Below, in pieces: positions 1 to 12,768 of a DNA stretch of 64,000 nucleotides. The stretch's first letter is position 1. Every line of letters starts with the position of its first letter. Both the position numbers and the translations under genes were made by a program. Origin of the DNA: Stenogyne calaminthoides. Its lineage: Eukaryota; Streptophyta; Magnoliopsida; Lamiales; Lamiaceae. The stretch covers positions 5,766,001 through 5,830,000 of the forward strand of contig JBBCBC010000012.1 of NCBI GenBank assembly GCA_037126765.1, in the 5' to 3' direction. Under the pieces are notes generated by a model, which was not told where the DNA came from, did no database searches, and was given only the letters and a program-made list of their open reading frames with translations.

Positions 1-452
1 TTTGTTCGGCCATTTGCCCAATCTGGTCGCATCGCAATAAGATGACCAGAATCCAACAAGAATCGGACAGAGCAGAGTTTGTGTTTGCTTGGCGAAAGAA
101 CGTGTACTTACCATGCTCGCAACAAAGTACGCATTGAGTACACAGGTCGCACCATAAATAAGACGACCAGAGCAGAAGCAATCGCCCGTTACGTAAGCCG
201 ATTGCGAACGATGGGTTGCACCGGACGTAAGCCAACCTTCATGATTGCACCTAACGTAAGCCAATCATAAACCGAAGTCAAGTCAAACACAGACACATCC
301 GATTGTTCGATTCTTACACGGAAAAACATGCGCTAGCGACCAAACATACAAGATCAAGGACATTTATCATGTTCGAATTCATGCAGAAGAAAAGAGGCAT
401 AAACTAGGAAACAAGACAAACATCCACCATTCATCAGCAACAACATTCATCC

Positions 453-3378
453 TCAACAATCAGAGCAAAAAATTACACTAAGGGACAAATTCATTATTGG
501 AGGTGGGCGGAAGCGAAGTATAGAACAAATCATGCCCCATCTACTCGGCCCCCTCAGGAACGGCTCCTCCAAAGATGGTCGCTCGACCGCTTTCGCCAGA
601 AGTACACTTTGCTCGATCACAGAAGGTCCCCTTTGTTCGTCCTGCACCTGACCGAACCCGGGCTCGGCTCGGAGAGTTTGGTCGATGACATCAGCAATGT
701 CCGCATCCGAGCCATCTTCCTCATCTAGAATAGGATCATCAATCTCGATCCCTTCAGCAAAAGATTGGAGAAATCGCACAGATCGCTCAAATCAGACATC
801 GGAAGGTTGCGATCTAGGGGGTTGTCGATCAGGTACTGCTGAAAACTGGATATGAGCGGGGCAATTTGTTCGCCAGTGAGCGTGTGGTGAGCGGACCGGA
901 TGGCATCAGCAAAAGCATATATGTAAGAAAAGTTCGACATGAAATCAACATACTCCTCACTGTGCAATCTTGAATTTTCGAGACCCAAACGAGTGTTGAT
1001 CTCTTCAACATTGATGAGTTGTTAGCCGCCAAATTCTTCTCACTTTCCATGACCTCGACGTCAGTACGGAGTTTACGAAGCTTGACATTCATTTCATTCT
1101 GAACTCTCCGTATGCCGACCACCTCCTCCTGAGCAAGGTTTAGCTCCTCCCTTGCCTGGCGAGAATCTTCCCGAGCCTGACGAACATCCTCCTGAGTTTT
1201 GCGAGCTTTCGTCTGAGCTGAGTTTACTTGCCCCTGAGCCAACCTCAGTTCATCCTGAGTTCTGCTCAGCTCGTTCACTTTTTCTTCAAAGTTTCTGATA
1301 AGAGCTAAGTAATTGGCATGAAGATTGGCGGACTGAGCATAAGCCATTTCGAGAAGAACCAGAGATTGACCATGATGAACTAGGCCGAGTTGCATGGTTT
1401 CCAGAGGTGTTGGACCCGTGGTGGCCTCTTCGAGCTCAGTCGTCCATGCTCGAATGGGGGTCTCGCAAGCCTTCTGTACATGCTCGGGAAGTCCGGGGAC
1501 ATTGCGAACACTCGGTGAGCAGTAATAATTTTTCAATTCGGGCATCAGAGGCGCCAATCTGCTCAACCTGCAAGATCACCCGAGCAAACAAATGAAATAA
1601 AGCGAACAAAATCAATTGAAGGAAAAAATAATTCAATGGACGAACAAACATACCTGTTCGCCCGAGCAGGATCCCATCCCAAAAAGGATTTATCCTCGGG
1701 AGACCGGAGTTGAGGGTTCATAGGGGTCCAAGTTCGGGGTCCAGCAGGAGGTGGAGAAGATGTACCAACCTCCATTTTAACTATTTGAGCGACCGAACCG
1801 ACCATAGAGGCGGCCATTCTGATCGCTTCGGCAGTGGGGGTCTCCCTAACAGCATTGATGCTCGTCTGAGCCTGTTCGCTTGCCCCCTGCTCGTCGGTCT
1901 CCACCCTTGGTCTTTTTGGTGACGGAGCCTATTCGCTCGCCCCCTGCTCAGCCGAACGAGTTTTCCTCTTCGGTCGGCTCGACTCCCCAGGGCCAGACGC
2001 AGATGCTCGGCTCGCCTTGCTCATCCTGCTCGCTTCCCCTCGATTTGCTCGCTTCCCCTCCCGCTCAGCTTGAATTCGAGCAAGCTCTTGAGGTCTTTTT
2101 CTTCGAGCCATTTCAGTATGCTCGGATGTACTCATGACAACAGTAACAACAGGGAAAACTATAGATAAAACAGTTCATTATACAAGAAAGAGAAGCAGCG
2201 AGCAAAAGGTACAAAACATGCAAATGCAAAAAAACAATCCTTACCAGCGGGATTAACAACAACAAGATGGTGAGGGGGCACGTACAAGCCTTCTTTCTTC
2301 CTTTGATCGGCAATATTCAAAGTCTTCACAGATCGTTCTGAGCAAGGCTCGAGATCGATTTGCCAGACGCTGCTAAAATAACCGTCGTTGGTCTCTTTGT
2401 CCGTCGCAACTGGAATTCCTGAAATGAAGAATAAGTTAAAATCAGTTCAAGCTGAAGAGCAAAAGACACAAAAATACTTACTTCGATAAACCCCAAAATT
2501 AGTGGGGATGTCTAAACGAGCATCTGGTTCGCTTCCAGAAGCCGGGCTCTTCCAATCGCCCCCAACGAACCAGAATTTTTCATTCCAATCACTGATTTTG
2601 TTCGGCACATCCTCAATGATCTTGCACTTAGCATTTGCCTGCATGAACAACCATCCATGTTCGCCCTTCGGACGGATCAAATGCACTAGTCGAGCAAGTT
2701 CAGCTGCTGTGGGATAATATCTGGGCTTCATTTTGCCGAACAAAGTCAAGAAGCTCATAATCATGTGCCACCCATTCGGCTTCAGCTGCGTAATGGTAAT
2801 GTTCCATTCTACGAGCAAACAAGTGATAGCCGGATGGAGTGGGAATCGAAAACCCGCTTCCATCGTGTCTAAATTTACAGAAACACAACCCTCTGGAGGC
2901 TGGTCTGCTCGCTCATCGGGACCAGGTGCCCAGAAAAAGACATCTTTGGGGGTTTCATAATTTCTATACAGCTGAGCGAGCATATCAACATCAATTATGC
3001 TCGCAATTTTGCTCGCCGGGTACTCATTCTCAACCCTAGTCCTACGAGGTTGTTCGGGCCAATCAAAATCATAACGAGCATTATACTCGTTATATATTGG
3101 GCTATGAGGGACACCAATAGGGATATCGAGTTCTGTGTTTTGCTCGCCTCCTAACCCCCTTTTCGACTCATCGATATTCACAGCCATCAAGAATTCCTCC
3201 CTCACATTATCATCATTCCTATTCACATCAAGACTATCTACAACCCTAGACCTAATTTGGGATTGGGGCAAAGAATCATCACTCAAATCATCCAAAAAAT
3301 CACTACGGGCTAGGTCCCTATCTAATTCGTCTAGGGCATCATCGGAATCGGAGGAAAGAATGGCAAACGGCTACCGAA
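453..3378 (-). pseudogene. antisense accessory gene of Tat element, 'putative gypsy-type transposon' family
   Basis: Exon A (about 3378-2482) encodes an acidic Ser/Asp-rich leader followed by a globular part with GFRFPLHPAITCLLVEWNIT and QLKPNGWHMIMSFLTLF. This resembles the plant 'putative gypsy type transposon' domain (PF04195). It ends at the donor CGAA|GTAAGT. Exon B (2418-2245) starts after TTTCAG, stays in frame and ends at CTG|GTAAGG. A Lys/Arg/Ser-rich linker follows (2135-1654), broken by a TAG near 1927 and ending at ACAG|GTATGT. Exon D starts at 1567 after TTGCAG and encodes a long Glu/Arg/Gln-rich coiled coil. Frameshifts near 1010 and 770 separate it from an acidic C-terminal part. 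The splice sites suggest a genuinely transcribed antisense gene; this copy is broken. Function is unknown. The junction into the linker exon near 2140 is unresolved. Confidence 0.65.
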
Positions 3379-3789
3379 ACTTTCCAACGAGACCCTGATC
3401 CTGAAACATTTATCTCCGACTCATTAGCATCGCTACGGGGGATGGTACAGAAAGAGGGGGAGGAAAAACTATGGTGGTCCGATTTAATTAAGGCAGAAGA
3501 GTTTGAACAAGAAGCCATAATCGGAATTAAAGAGAGTATGCAATGGTTACCTAAGTAAAATCCTTTGCCGAAATGATGAAACCATTGCCGGAAGTTTTAG
3601 ACGCGAAAGAGATTGAAGACAGATACAAAGAGAAGAGGAAAAGAAAGAAAAGGATATGAGGCGGCAAAATGAGGTATTTATAGATACCGAGTTTAATTTT
3701 GAAAATCCGGCACAGAAGACGAGACGATGCAAACGACAACCCAATCAAATTATAACAGCCGGGCCCCCATGGTGAATACAAAGCGACCC

Positions 3790-3799
3790 GGCTGGGGGG
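3790..3799 (+). other. polypurine tract of the Tat element
   Basis: A G-rich run lies three bases before the TGTTG that opens the LTR. This is the normal position of the plus-strand primer of an LTR retrotransposon. It fixes the element as plus-oriented and the accessory gene as antisense to it. Confidence 0.55.
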
Positions 3800-3802
3800 T
3801 AT

Positions 3803-5175
3803 TGTTGTGTTCGATATAATTATTCAGCCTTAATCGAACACTTAAGAGAGACACGTGTAATATTCAACTATTTAAATAATCATGCTCGATGGACAAGTGT
3901 GCTCGCCGCTTGACAAACAAACAGGGATGTTCGCCACTCAGATCATGAAAAAAGGAATCAGAAAAGCCGAGTCAAGTGATCTGAGGACTCAAACAACCTC
4001 GAGGGTTTCGACAAGTCCGGAGGACCGCATAACCCGAATACTCAAACATTCTGAATGTTCGACATCCCGGGCTCATGACGCCCGGCTCGCATAACCAAGC
4101 GGTCAAGATGCGACATCCCGAAAGGCTCACTAACCTCGGGACTCGATAACCTGAGGGTAAAATAAAGGAGCACGCCAGTTTAGGCGACCAGAGGGTGTCG
4201 GGCGCCGGGGTTATGATATCAAGAAGAATTATGTTTCCTCCGGCAACCCAAAGGACTGCTCAAAGAAGACAAAGTAAACACGTAAATGGTTAGTAGAAAA
4301 ACCGCATTTAACAGAGAAGGAGAGACGAAGCCTGCATTTAACAGAGAAGGAAAGATGAGGCCCGATTTAATAGAGAAGGAGAGACGGCTTCCAAATTTAA
4401 CAGAGAAGGAAAGACGAGGCCTAGACAAATAGAGAAGGAGAGACGAAACCTGCATTTAACAGAGGGAGGACACACGCCATCTCAAGGCGAAAGAAACAAA
4501 GAAGAACCAAAGCTTTTGGTTTACAACAATGTTTCCCAGGTGAGCAAAGTAACCTATCGGGGAGCGAGCACGCATACATGATTAACAAAGGTCCGGAAGA
4601 GTGGAGAGCAGAAGAGTGTGCTCGCCCCCTAGGGCGAGCACATAATCAAGGCCGTGGTGTTTTGTTCGCGGCCACACCCAATGAACGACCACAAGGGCCG
4701 AGCCTCATGAGTGCGAATAACCACCTGGCGAGCACAAGAATCAGGTCACCCACGATGCCATCATCACCACCTGGATAACAAGTCGAATACTTCTCGAGCA
4801 AGTAAAGATAAATGTCAATCAAAGAAGCACAAACATAAAACGTGGCAACACCACATAGATTCGTGCATGTTAAGAAATCGCCAGCTCATGCTAGCCAGGA
4901 CACCACCAGCTTATACAAATCCAATAAATAGAAGAAAAAAGAACAAGAGAGGGGTTCAGAAATTTCCCAGAGGGGTAAGGTTCACAAAAAATTCGAGAGA
5001 TCATCCATGCACACAAAAACCCTAGCACTCATATACCAACTCTCCAAATCATCTTCATCCGGAGCGATTCATCTTCATGAGATATATCATATATTGTACA
5101 TGTGAAACTCGTAATACTACATCCCTGGCATGGAACGCCCCCAGAGTAGTCATTTCTTGACAAACTGGGTCAACA
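3803..5175 (+). repeat. 3' LTR of the Tat element
   Basis: The segment begins TGTTGTG and ends GGTCAACA, giving inverted termini TGTTG/CAACA. A TATA-like AATAAATAG lies near 4922. The left edge is well placed by the purine tract. The right edge is less sure, because no second LTR is in the window for comparison and other CA ends lie between 5175 and 5250. A block of short tandem repeats lies inside at 4305-4462. Confidence 0.6.
4305..4462. repeat. about 30-bp tandem repeat inside the Tat LTR
   Basis: Five to six imperfect units share the core AACAGAGAAGGAGAGACGA followed by a variable GGCCT/AGCCTGC stretch and ATTT. Units differ by single substitutions and short indels, as in a decaying minisatellite in the U3 part of the LTR. 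Confidence 0.7.
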
Positions 5176-5249
5176 AATTCATCTTATTTACAGTTTATTT
5201 TACACGTACATATTTTGTTTGTGAGTTGTCATCGAATTAGCCACATAAT

Positions 5250-5972
5250 ATTCTCCAAACAAAACGACTCGCAACAGACATGAGAGGCATTCCATATGCT
5301 TCGGCTGTCGGAAGCCTCATGTATGCAATGCTGTGTACGAGACCGGATATTTGCTTTGCCTTTGGCAAGGTGGGAAGATATCAAAGTAATCAGGGGAAAA
5401 AACATTGGACGACAGTTAAAAATATTCTGAAGTATCTGAAAAGAACTCGGGATAGAATGTTAATTTATCAGTCAGATAGTCTAATCCCCATCGGCTACAC
5501 GGACTCGGATTTCCAATCAGACATTGACTCCAGAAAATCTACCTCCGGTAGTGTGTTTTGCATGGGGGGAGGAGCCATGACATGGAGAAGCGTCAAGCAG
5601 AAATGCGTCGCAGATTCTACCATGGAAGTCGAATATGTAGCTGCTTGCGAGGTAGCGAAAGAAGCGGTTTGACTCAAGAACTTCCTAGTGGACTTGAATG
5701 TAGTTCCGAATTTGCCCAGCAGAATCACTGTTTATTGTGACAATGCCGGAGCAGTTGCAAATTCTAAGGAACCAAGAGCCCACAAGGCCAACAAACACAT
5801 TGAAAGGAAATACCATCTTATACGAGATATCGTTAAGAGAGGAGATATAGAGGTGGCAAAGATAGAGTCTGAAGACAACCTAACAGATCCATTCACAAAG
5901 GGTCTGCCTCTGAATACATTTGAGAGACATGTGGAAGGAATGGGTGTCAAGACCGTTGCCAATCTGCTTTGA
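5250..5972 (+). pseudogene. copia reverse transcriptase C-terminus and RNase H
   Basis: Translation gives the RT thumb/connection part (IPYASAVGSLMYAML, RPDICFAFG) and then RNase H with YTDSDFQSD, ADSTMEVEY and YCDNAGAVA. It ends with the DPFTKGLP motif and TAA/TGA stops at the end of pol. One in-frame TGA at 5670 replaces the Trp expected after KEAV. There is also a probable frame break just upstream of the first Met at 5281. Integrase, protease and most of RT are absent, so this is a dead fragment. Confidence 0.85.
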
Positions 5973-6089
5973 GTATAAGTGGGAGAAATTATTAGGTTCG
6001 TGTAGGTGACATTAGATGTCACGTATTAGGAACTACACGAGACATGTTGTAGTATACTTAAAAGCAGACTTTGAGTATAAGTGGGAGAT

Positions 6090-7936
6090 TGTTGGGATTA
6101 TCTTTGAAAGTATGCTTTTTACTTTGTATAATCAAAACCTAATTTCGGACTTATTTATTTGAAATAAATTGTTTATCAATCGATGCTTTAAATATCATTG
6201 AATGTTACATATATTTATTTGCATAACTGTTCAATAAATAAGACGTGTTACATTGTAGTTAATTTAGTGATACCGATCACGTAAGATTAAATTAACATTC
6301 CTTGTAACTAAAAAGTACACCATTCACGACCTAGATGGACATGAACAATCCATCGTGAAAGGTTGAAGTGTAAGGCTCGAGATTGGCTTGTCTTGACCAA
6401 GAGATTACACTAGTGCATGATGATGCCTTTGAATAGGACCTACATGAGGACAAATTCTTGAATCGAACAAGGAAGAATTAGACCTCGGTGGTTCGTTATT
6501 TCTTAATCTTAAGCCCTTAAATAGGATCACGTGTGGTTGATAACTATTGCTTTGACTTATCATGGGTAGAGAATCAACGAGATTCAATACTTTTTATCTT
6601 GGGCAATATTATTGGTCACATGTGATTGCTAAGATTTAATACTTGAGAATCGTGTGCAAGTACGCTTGTTCGATTTGCCCCCTTGGGAGGTTCATAAGTT
6701 TTATCATACCAAATCTTGCAAGTGGAACTAGTTTCCGGTATGAGTAATAATGTTGAACCGTTCCTTAACCAAGGACAAAAGATATTAATTAATGGAAAGC
6801 TATTTCAGTGGCTTGAATTAATTAATGAGCTTGATAATCTTAAACACGGAAATAATAACCGGAGCCATATTGATTTGTAATATGGGTTAAGATGGATAGT
6901 CTGATATTAATTATGTAGTGGGATTACTTAATATTTATGGGCTTGAATAATATTGTGGCTCAATATTGATAATTCAAGATCCATTGGAAGGTCCAATCTT
7001 AATTCTCCTAAAGGCCCCCTAAGTAGCCCAACATATAGTCCAATAACTGAAAAAGGTGTTTAAAATAAAATAAATATTGTTGCCTTATTTTTCCATTTTT
7101 TCAAAAAATTATGGATAAGAGGGGAGAAAGATTTTCTTTGAATTTTGTTATGGAATGAAGATATGTATTTCTTGGAATACAAGATTATCTCATTAAATTC
7201 AAGAAATCTCCCACTTGGTTATTCATAATGAATATTTCGAAAATATTGAAAATATAAAGGGCAAGAAAGATTTTCTTGATTTTCTTGAAAAAATATTATG
7301 GAAGATATGTATTTCTTGGAATACAAAAATTATCTCATAAATTCAAGAAGATCCAAATCTTGGAATCTTGACCTAATATTTTCGAAAAATCCATAATGTG
7401 ATGAGGTGGGATTTTTTGTGGAATATTTTAATTGTGGAGAAAAGAATATAGGAGATATATTCAAGATTTCTTGGAGATCAAGAAAAGATTTTCCCACATT
7501 GTTTTTTCCCCAATATTTCGACCAACACCCCATCTGTAAATAGGGGATGATTCTTTCATTCCCAAGTACAATTCCATGTGCTGGAAAAATTAGCAAATCC
7601 ACGAAAGTGGTGCAACAAAGTTTATTTTTTCCTTTTGTTAATTGTTCGCAAGTGTCCTACCACCGGATAGTCGAGCAAGGATTAAGGGAATACTTGGGAA
7701 GTTCTTTTGGTGAGTCTAATCAACAAGACCATTTCCGCCCCGAGAGAGGTATGTTCACGTAAACTCGTAGAATTTCCGTGTCGTGCGGTTTTACGTGAAT
7801 TGATTATATGCATGATTTGTTGTTGGATTATTATTTGAATTAATATAGGATTAATTCATGCTAGTAATAATTATAAGAATTAAATTTGTATTTAAATATT
7901 TATCCCGAATAGATCTGTGCAACTTATTCCCCAACA
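6090..7936 (+). repeat. 3' LTR of the Angela/Tork-like copia element
   Basis: The LTR starts TGTTGGGATTATC directly after the purine tract GTGGGAGA (6081-6089) and ends TTCCCCAACA, giving inverted termini. Its first 90 bases align with the reverse complement of the right end of the solo LTR at 46814-48134, which independently confirms the border. The length, 1.85 kb, suits Angela-type elements. Confidence 0.8.
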
Positions 7937-8108
7937 TTATGTACGCAGTTGAATTTGAATTTTTGAAAAATTTAGGGTGCGATTCGGTAACGATACGTCC
8001 ATTGATTTATTATTTTATTATATATTATACCTGTAAAATATATAAAATAACAATATACGAAATATTGGAGGCGACGCAGCGTGAAGAAAACAGAAAGGAG
8101 GAGATGGT

Positions 8109-9664
8109 TGTTGGTCCCGATTAGGAAAACCCATTAGTGCAGAAAATACGATGTAATGCATATAAAATAAGAGTGAGGGCAGAGTGATTCCAATTACTCT
8201 TTTTTTTTTTTTAAGAACGATGTGTGTTTTGCATATAATCAAATGCATATGACAAGTAAGAACATAAAGCAGTAAAGAACACACGATTTTATAGTGGTTC
8301 GGACAACTCGTCCTACATCCACTCTTCCCTTCATGGGGCACCAACCTAACCAACTGGACTTAGTTTAACGTGTTAGTCCAACACCCAACAGATGTTTACC
8401 GAGTTCTCACTCAAACGGGACTTATCTCCCTCACTGGATTGCCTACCCTCCCTTTCGGGATTGCTAGATGTTTACCGAGTTCACACTCACCTACAAACTT
8501 ATCCTACCAAACTGATTTGGGTAAGGTTTGTTTGGTTTCCAACTAGGTTGAGATTTTCCCTTACATTTGTTTAGCCTCAATGTTAAGGATGAGAAAATCT
8601 CTCTAAGCTTAGGATATTACATTTGTGCTTAGATCTAGGGTAGAACACTCTTGAATATATGCTTGTATTTCTTGCTCAGTGTTCTATGGTCGGAATTCTG
8701 GATGACTTGACTTTTATCTTGATGGATCTCGCATTTTTCACACTCTCCACCACACAAATAATGAAGGAAGAACTTGTATTTATAGTGTGGATTTGAATGT
8801 TACAGTTGGATGAAGTCTCATTCAAATCCATACTATTATGTAGCTTCTGCAGCTTTTTCAGGCTGGTTGTCTTCCTCTTATTGGTCCACGTCAGCTGAAT
8901 CTAACGGCTATAATCTTCAGGATCTTCTGAGTCTTCAGGTTCTTGATTCAGTATACTTCTCTTCAGGGGACCTTGTCTAATCAGGTATACTGACACTCAG
9001 GCTAACTGAGTTCATCTCTTCTGACTTCAGACAATCTGACCCTCAGGTCACTAGCACTTTCGAGCCTAAGCGATCATCGATGGCGTTCGATTCTTAGTGA
9101 ACATGACTTCGATGACTTCTCTTCGATTTCTTCTCGCTTTGATCTGGTATCACGATTTACGGTTTTCGATATCGATTTCTTCTCGCGATCGATCGATCGA
9201 CTCACATAGTCGAGACCCGATATAACATCAGTCGACATATCGGTTTATCTGCGTCAGTTAGTACATTAGGTTAGCATATTAGGTTAGCATATCGGGTTAG
9301 TTTATCGATCTCGATCACGTCGATCTCGTCGATCTCATCTTCTCTTACGATCGCAACCTCCTCTTCCGATCTGGTCATTTGTTACGGTCATCTGATCGAG
9401 TCATCCATCATCGATCTTCGATCACCGCTTAGCTTTTTCTTTTCTTCTGATTTTGCTTAGCTCATCAGTTAACTCCGAAACTCATCTGATCTCGACCAGT
9501 CTCGTCTGCAGCCTCGTCTGATCTCGATCATCTTCGTCTGATTTCGTGAGTTCCCCCTCAACTTGTTATCTCGTTCCCCCTCAACTTGTTATCTGTAGAT
9601 TAACTTCAAAAACACAAGTTGATAATGTTTTGGCATAATTCATCAAAACTAAAATATCCCAACA
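8109..9664 (-). repeat. family-A LTR (3' LTR of copy 1)
   Basis: This LTR is about 1556 bp. In plus-strand reading it carries the poly-T/hairpin end, the repeated GAGTTCACACTC/CGGGACTTATC units, the TATA region (complement of CTATAAATA near 8775) and a GATC-rich zone at 9050-9560. It is collinear with 10089-11647. Confidence 0.85.
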
Positions 9665-10088
9665 ATTTCCCCCTTTTTGATAATGACGCCAAAACATTAA
9701 AATATATGCATTTATACAGAGATCGGGTTTATTCAAAAAAGATCATTTCAGATTGTCACATTAAAAGCAGTGAACTTTTTAACTCCCGCTCTGATACCAA
9801 TTGTTGGTATCAGTTCAGAAACAGGTTTTAAAAAAGATCAGTTCATGTGGTCACTTTGAAATCAGTGAACTTTTGAATTCCCGCTCTGATACCAATTGTT
9901 GGTATCAGTTCAGAAACTGGTTTTAAAATAGATCAGTTTAGGTGGTCACTTTGAAAGCTTGTGAACTTTTGAACTCCCACTCTGATACCAATTGTAGGTA
10001 TCAGTACAAAAACGGGTTTTAAAATAGACCAGTTCAGGTGGTCACTTTGAAAAGCAGTGATCTTTTGAACTCCCGCTTTGATACCAAT
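9665..10088 (-). repeat. family-A internal domain with four tandem primer-binding-site units
   Basis: The complement of the polypurine tract (TTTCCCCCTTTTTG) is at 9665-9678. Sequences complementary to the iMet primer-binding site TGGTATCAGAGC occur at 9788-9799, 9883-9894, 9979-9990 (one change) and 10075-10086 (one change). They are spaced 95-96 bp, so almost the whole internal domain is a four-unit tandem repeat. The copy next to the 5' LTR (10075-10086) is the positional PBS. Confidence 0.85.
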
Positions 10089-11647
10089 TGTTGGTCCCGA
10101 TTAGGAAAACTCATTAGTGCGAAAAATACCATGTAATGCATATAAAACATGGGTGAGGGCAGAGTGATTCCAATTACTCTTTTTTGCTTTTAAGAACGAT
10201 GTGTGTTTTGCTTATAATCAAATGCATATGGCAAGTAAGAACATAAAGCAGTAAAGAACACTCGATTTTATAGTGGTTCGGACAACTCGTCCTACATCCA
10301 CTCTTCCCTTCATGGGGCACCAACCTAACCAACTGGACTTAGTTTAACGTGTTAGTCCAACACTCAACAGATGTTTACCGAGTTCTCACTCAAACGGGAC
10401 TTATCTCCCTCACTGGATTGCCTACCCTCCCTTTCGGGATTGCTAAATATTTACCGAGTTCACACTCACCTACAAACTTATCCTACCAAACTGATTTGGG
10501 TAAGGTTTGTTTGGTTTCCAACTAGGTTGAGATTTTCCCTTACATTTGTTTAGCCTCAATGCTAAGGATGGGAAAATCTCTCTAAGCTTAGGATATTACA
10601 TTTGTGCTTAGATCTAGGGTAGAACACTCTTGAATATATGGGTGTATTTCTTGCTCAGTGTTCTATGGTGGGAATGTTGGATGACTTGACTTTTAGCTTG
10701 ATGGATCTCGCATTTCTCACACTCTCCACCACGCGAATAATGAAGGAAGAACTTGTATTTATAGTGTGGATTTGAATGTTACCGTTGGATGAAGTCTCAT
10801 TCAAATCCATACTATTCTCATAAACTTTCGCAGCTTTTTTTCAGTGGTTGTCTTCCTCTCCTTGGTCCACGCCACCGAATCTAATCTTTATAATCTTCAG
10901 GATCTTCTGAGTCTTCATGTTCTTAATTCAGTAGACTTTTCTTCAGCGGACCTTGTCGATCAGTATCTTGACACTCAGTCTAAATCTAAGTTCTTGAGTT
11001 CTTCGACTTGACAATCGACCCTCAGTCACTAGCACTTTCGAGCTAAGCCCGATCATCGATGGCGTTTTGATTCTCGTGAACATGACTTGGATGACTTCTC
11101 TTCTGATTTCTTCTCTCGATCGGTATCTTGATTTACGGTTTCGATGTCGATTTCTTCTACGCTTGATCGATCGGCTCATGATCGGTTAGTATAGCATCAG
11201 TCGACTTATCGGTTTATCTCCAGTTAGTACATCGGGTTAACATATTAGGTTAGCATATCAGGTTAGTTTATCTAATCTTGATCACGTCTGATCTCGTCGG
11301 TCCATCTGTTCTCTACGATCTGCAACCTCATCTTACGATCTGGTCATCTACATTACGGTCATCTGATCAAGTCATCTGGTCATCTAATCTTCGATCTTAC
11401 CGATCGGTAACTTTTCTTTTTTTTTCCGATTTTTTGCTTTCAGCTCATCAGTTAACTCCGGAACTCATCTGATCTCGATCATTCTCATCTGCAGCCTCGT
11501 CTGATCTCGATCATCTTCGTCTGATTTCGTGAGTTCCCCCTCAACTTGTTCTCTCGTCCCCCTTCAACTTGTTATCTGTAGATTAGCTTCAAAAACACAA
11601 GTTGATAATGTTTTGTCATAATTCATCAAAACTAAAATATCCCAACA
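10089..11647 (-). repeat. family-A LTR (5' LTR of copy 1)
   Basis: This is a near copy of 8109-9664, ending CCCAACA on the plus strand. Differences from its partner cluster in the GATC-rich zone and at CAG/CTG triplets, for example the CAGCTG near 8893 replaced by CACC near 10872. Confidence 0.85.
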
Positions 11648-12768
11648 GGTGTGTCATGTTCGTGTGGTGAGTTATGTTCGTGTGGTGAGACTGGTGACTT
11701 ACTGACTTTTAGTGTTGATAAGATAATTTCAAGTTTCTTATTTTAAGTTATTTTACTTATTTAAAATTAGTTTTCCTATTTTAAGTTATTTTACTTATTT
11801 AAAATTAGTTTTCTTATTTTAAGTTTTAAAAACTACAACATTGCGCCATAAATATTTAATTTTTTTCAAAATTACCCAAGACGCATCTAAAACACACCGA
11901 ATTCACATCATAAACACACTCGGTGCGTGTATCCTTTTTTTTTTTTCAAAATTCGCCACGTGGTGCATCAGGTGCGAATCTCACGCGAATTGCACCCGCA
12001 TCCACCAAGTATCCGCTACTGCACCATAATAATTTTTGGAGTATCCATGCATTAGAGATTTGCACTTACATAGTTGAATGTGCAATTTCGACTATATATG
12101 TGCGAGAAATTGGAAATATAAACTTTAATTGGGAAATAAATTACATATTATAGTCATAAAACTTAAACGATAAAATTAATGAGCGGCCAAATTTTTTTTG
12201 AAAGATTAATTTATATGTGAATTTTTTTTTTTTGAAACATTGTTTTTCTGTAAAACATGTTAAGTGGTTAAAAAAAAAAAGTAAAACATGTCAAGTACCA
12301 TATGTTAACTCAATAAATTGCACATAACATAATATTAAAGTAATAAATTTGATTATCATTAAAAATTTAATTTACTTGTGATTTTCAATTAAATGATGTT
12401 TTATGTTTTGAATTAATTCATTAAATATGTGCACCGTACACTTAATTTAAAATTTTGATTATCGTTAAGCAAATTAATTTATGAGTGAATTTTAAATAAA
12501 TGATATTTTATGTTTTAAATTAATTAATTAAATATGTGGAATGTACACATAATTCAAAAAGTTGAATAAAAATATTAACTTTGAGATTTGTGTTAAATAA
12601 ACTCATTGTGATTTTTCAGTTTAATTTTAAAAATATATTTAATTGAATTCAAAATAAATTGAGATCAAATAGACTGGACTAAAAACTCAATAATCCAAAT
12701 GAATTATATATTTTAATACATTTGCTACAAAAGATTTAGAGAAAAGTTGCACGTAGGTTGAGCTTGGG
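11648..12768. other. AT-rich spacer with short tandem repeats
   Basis: No coding sequence is recognisable. TGTTCGTGTGGTGAG is duplicated near 11656-11691. A unit of about 37 bp built on TTATTTTAAGTTATTTTACT is present twice with a partial third at 11735-11830. The rest is AT-rich with homopolymer runs. Confidence 0.6.

Larger units (their letters stand above)
1..5175 (+). mobile_element. Ty3/gypsy Tat-lineage LTR retrotransposon, 3' part
   Basis: The window opens inside a large element; gag-pol would lie to the left, outside the window. What remains is the region downstream of pol with an antisense accessory gene, a purine run (GGCTGGGGGG) ending at 3799, and an LTR from 3803 to about 5175. 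Tat-lineage elements (Ogre, Retand and relatives) are known to carry extra reading frames between pol and the 3' LTR, often antisense. That layout is the reason for the lineage call. The start of the element and its target-site duplication cannot be checked. Three short ACGTAAGCC motifs at 191, 225 and 254 lie in the otherwise featureless first 450 bases. Confidence 0.7.
5240..7936 (+). mobile_element. Ty1/copia Angela/Tork-like element, truncated 3' end
   Basis: Only the last part of pol and one LTR remain. The coding remnant starts abruptly just after the Tat LTR, so the 5' part was lost, perhaps when the Tat element inserted. The sequence FQSD followed by RKSTSG, the CDN motif and the HIERKYHLIRDIV block are typical of the Angela/Tork branch of copia RNase H. 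A solo LTR of the same family sits at 46814-48134 on the other strand. Confidence 0.75.
8109..11647 (-). mobile_element. family-A non-autonomous LTR element, copy 1
   Basis: Two LTRs (8109-9664 and 10089-11647) flank a 424-bp internal segment. Read on the minus strand, the element starts TGTTGGGATATTTTAG and ends GGGACCAACA. Both LTRs share matched short reading frames only because they are copies; no gag or pol motif exists anywhere. The flanks read ATGGT and GGTGT, so no clean 5-bp duplication is visible. The internal part holds four tandem primer-binding-site units and the purine tract. Confidence 0.85.

Noticed and set aside
8392..10553. Two nearly identical 60-codon frames at 8392 and 10371
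   Set aside because: They are the same place in two LTR copies on the non-coding strand and show no protein-like constraint.
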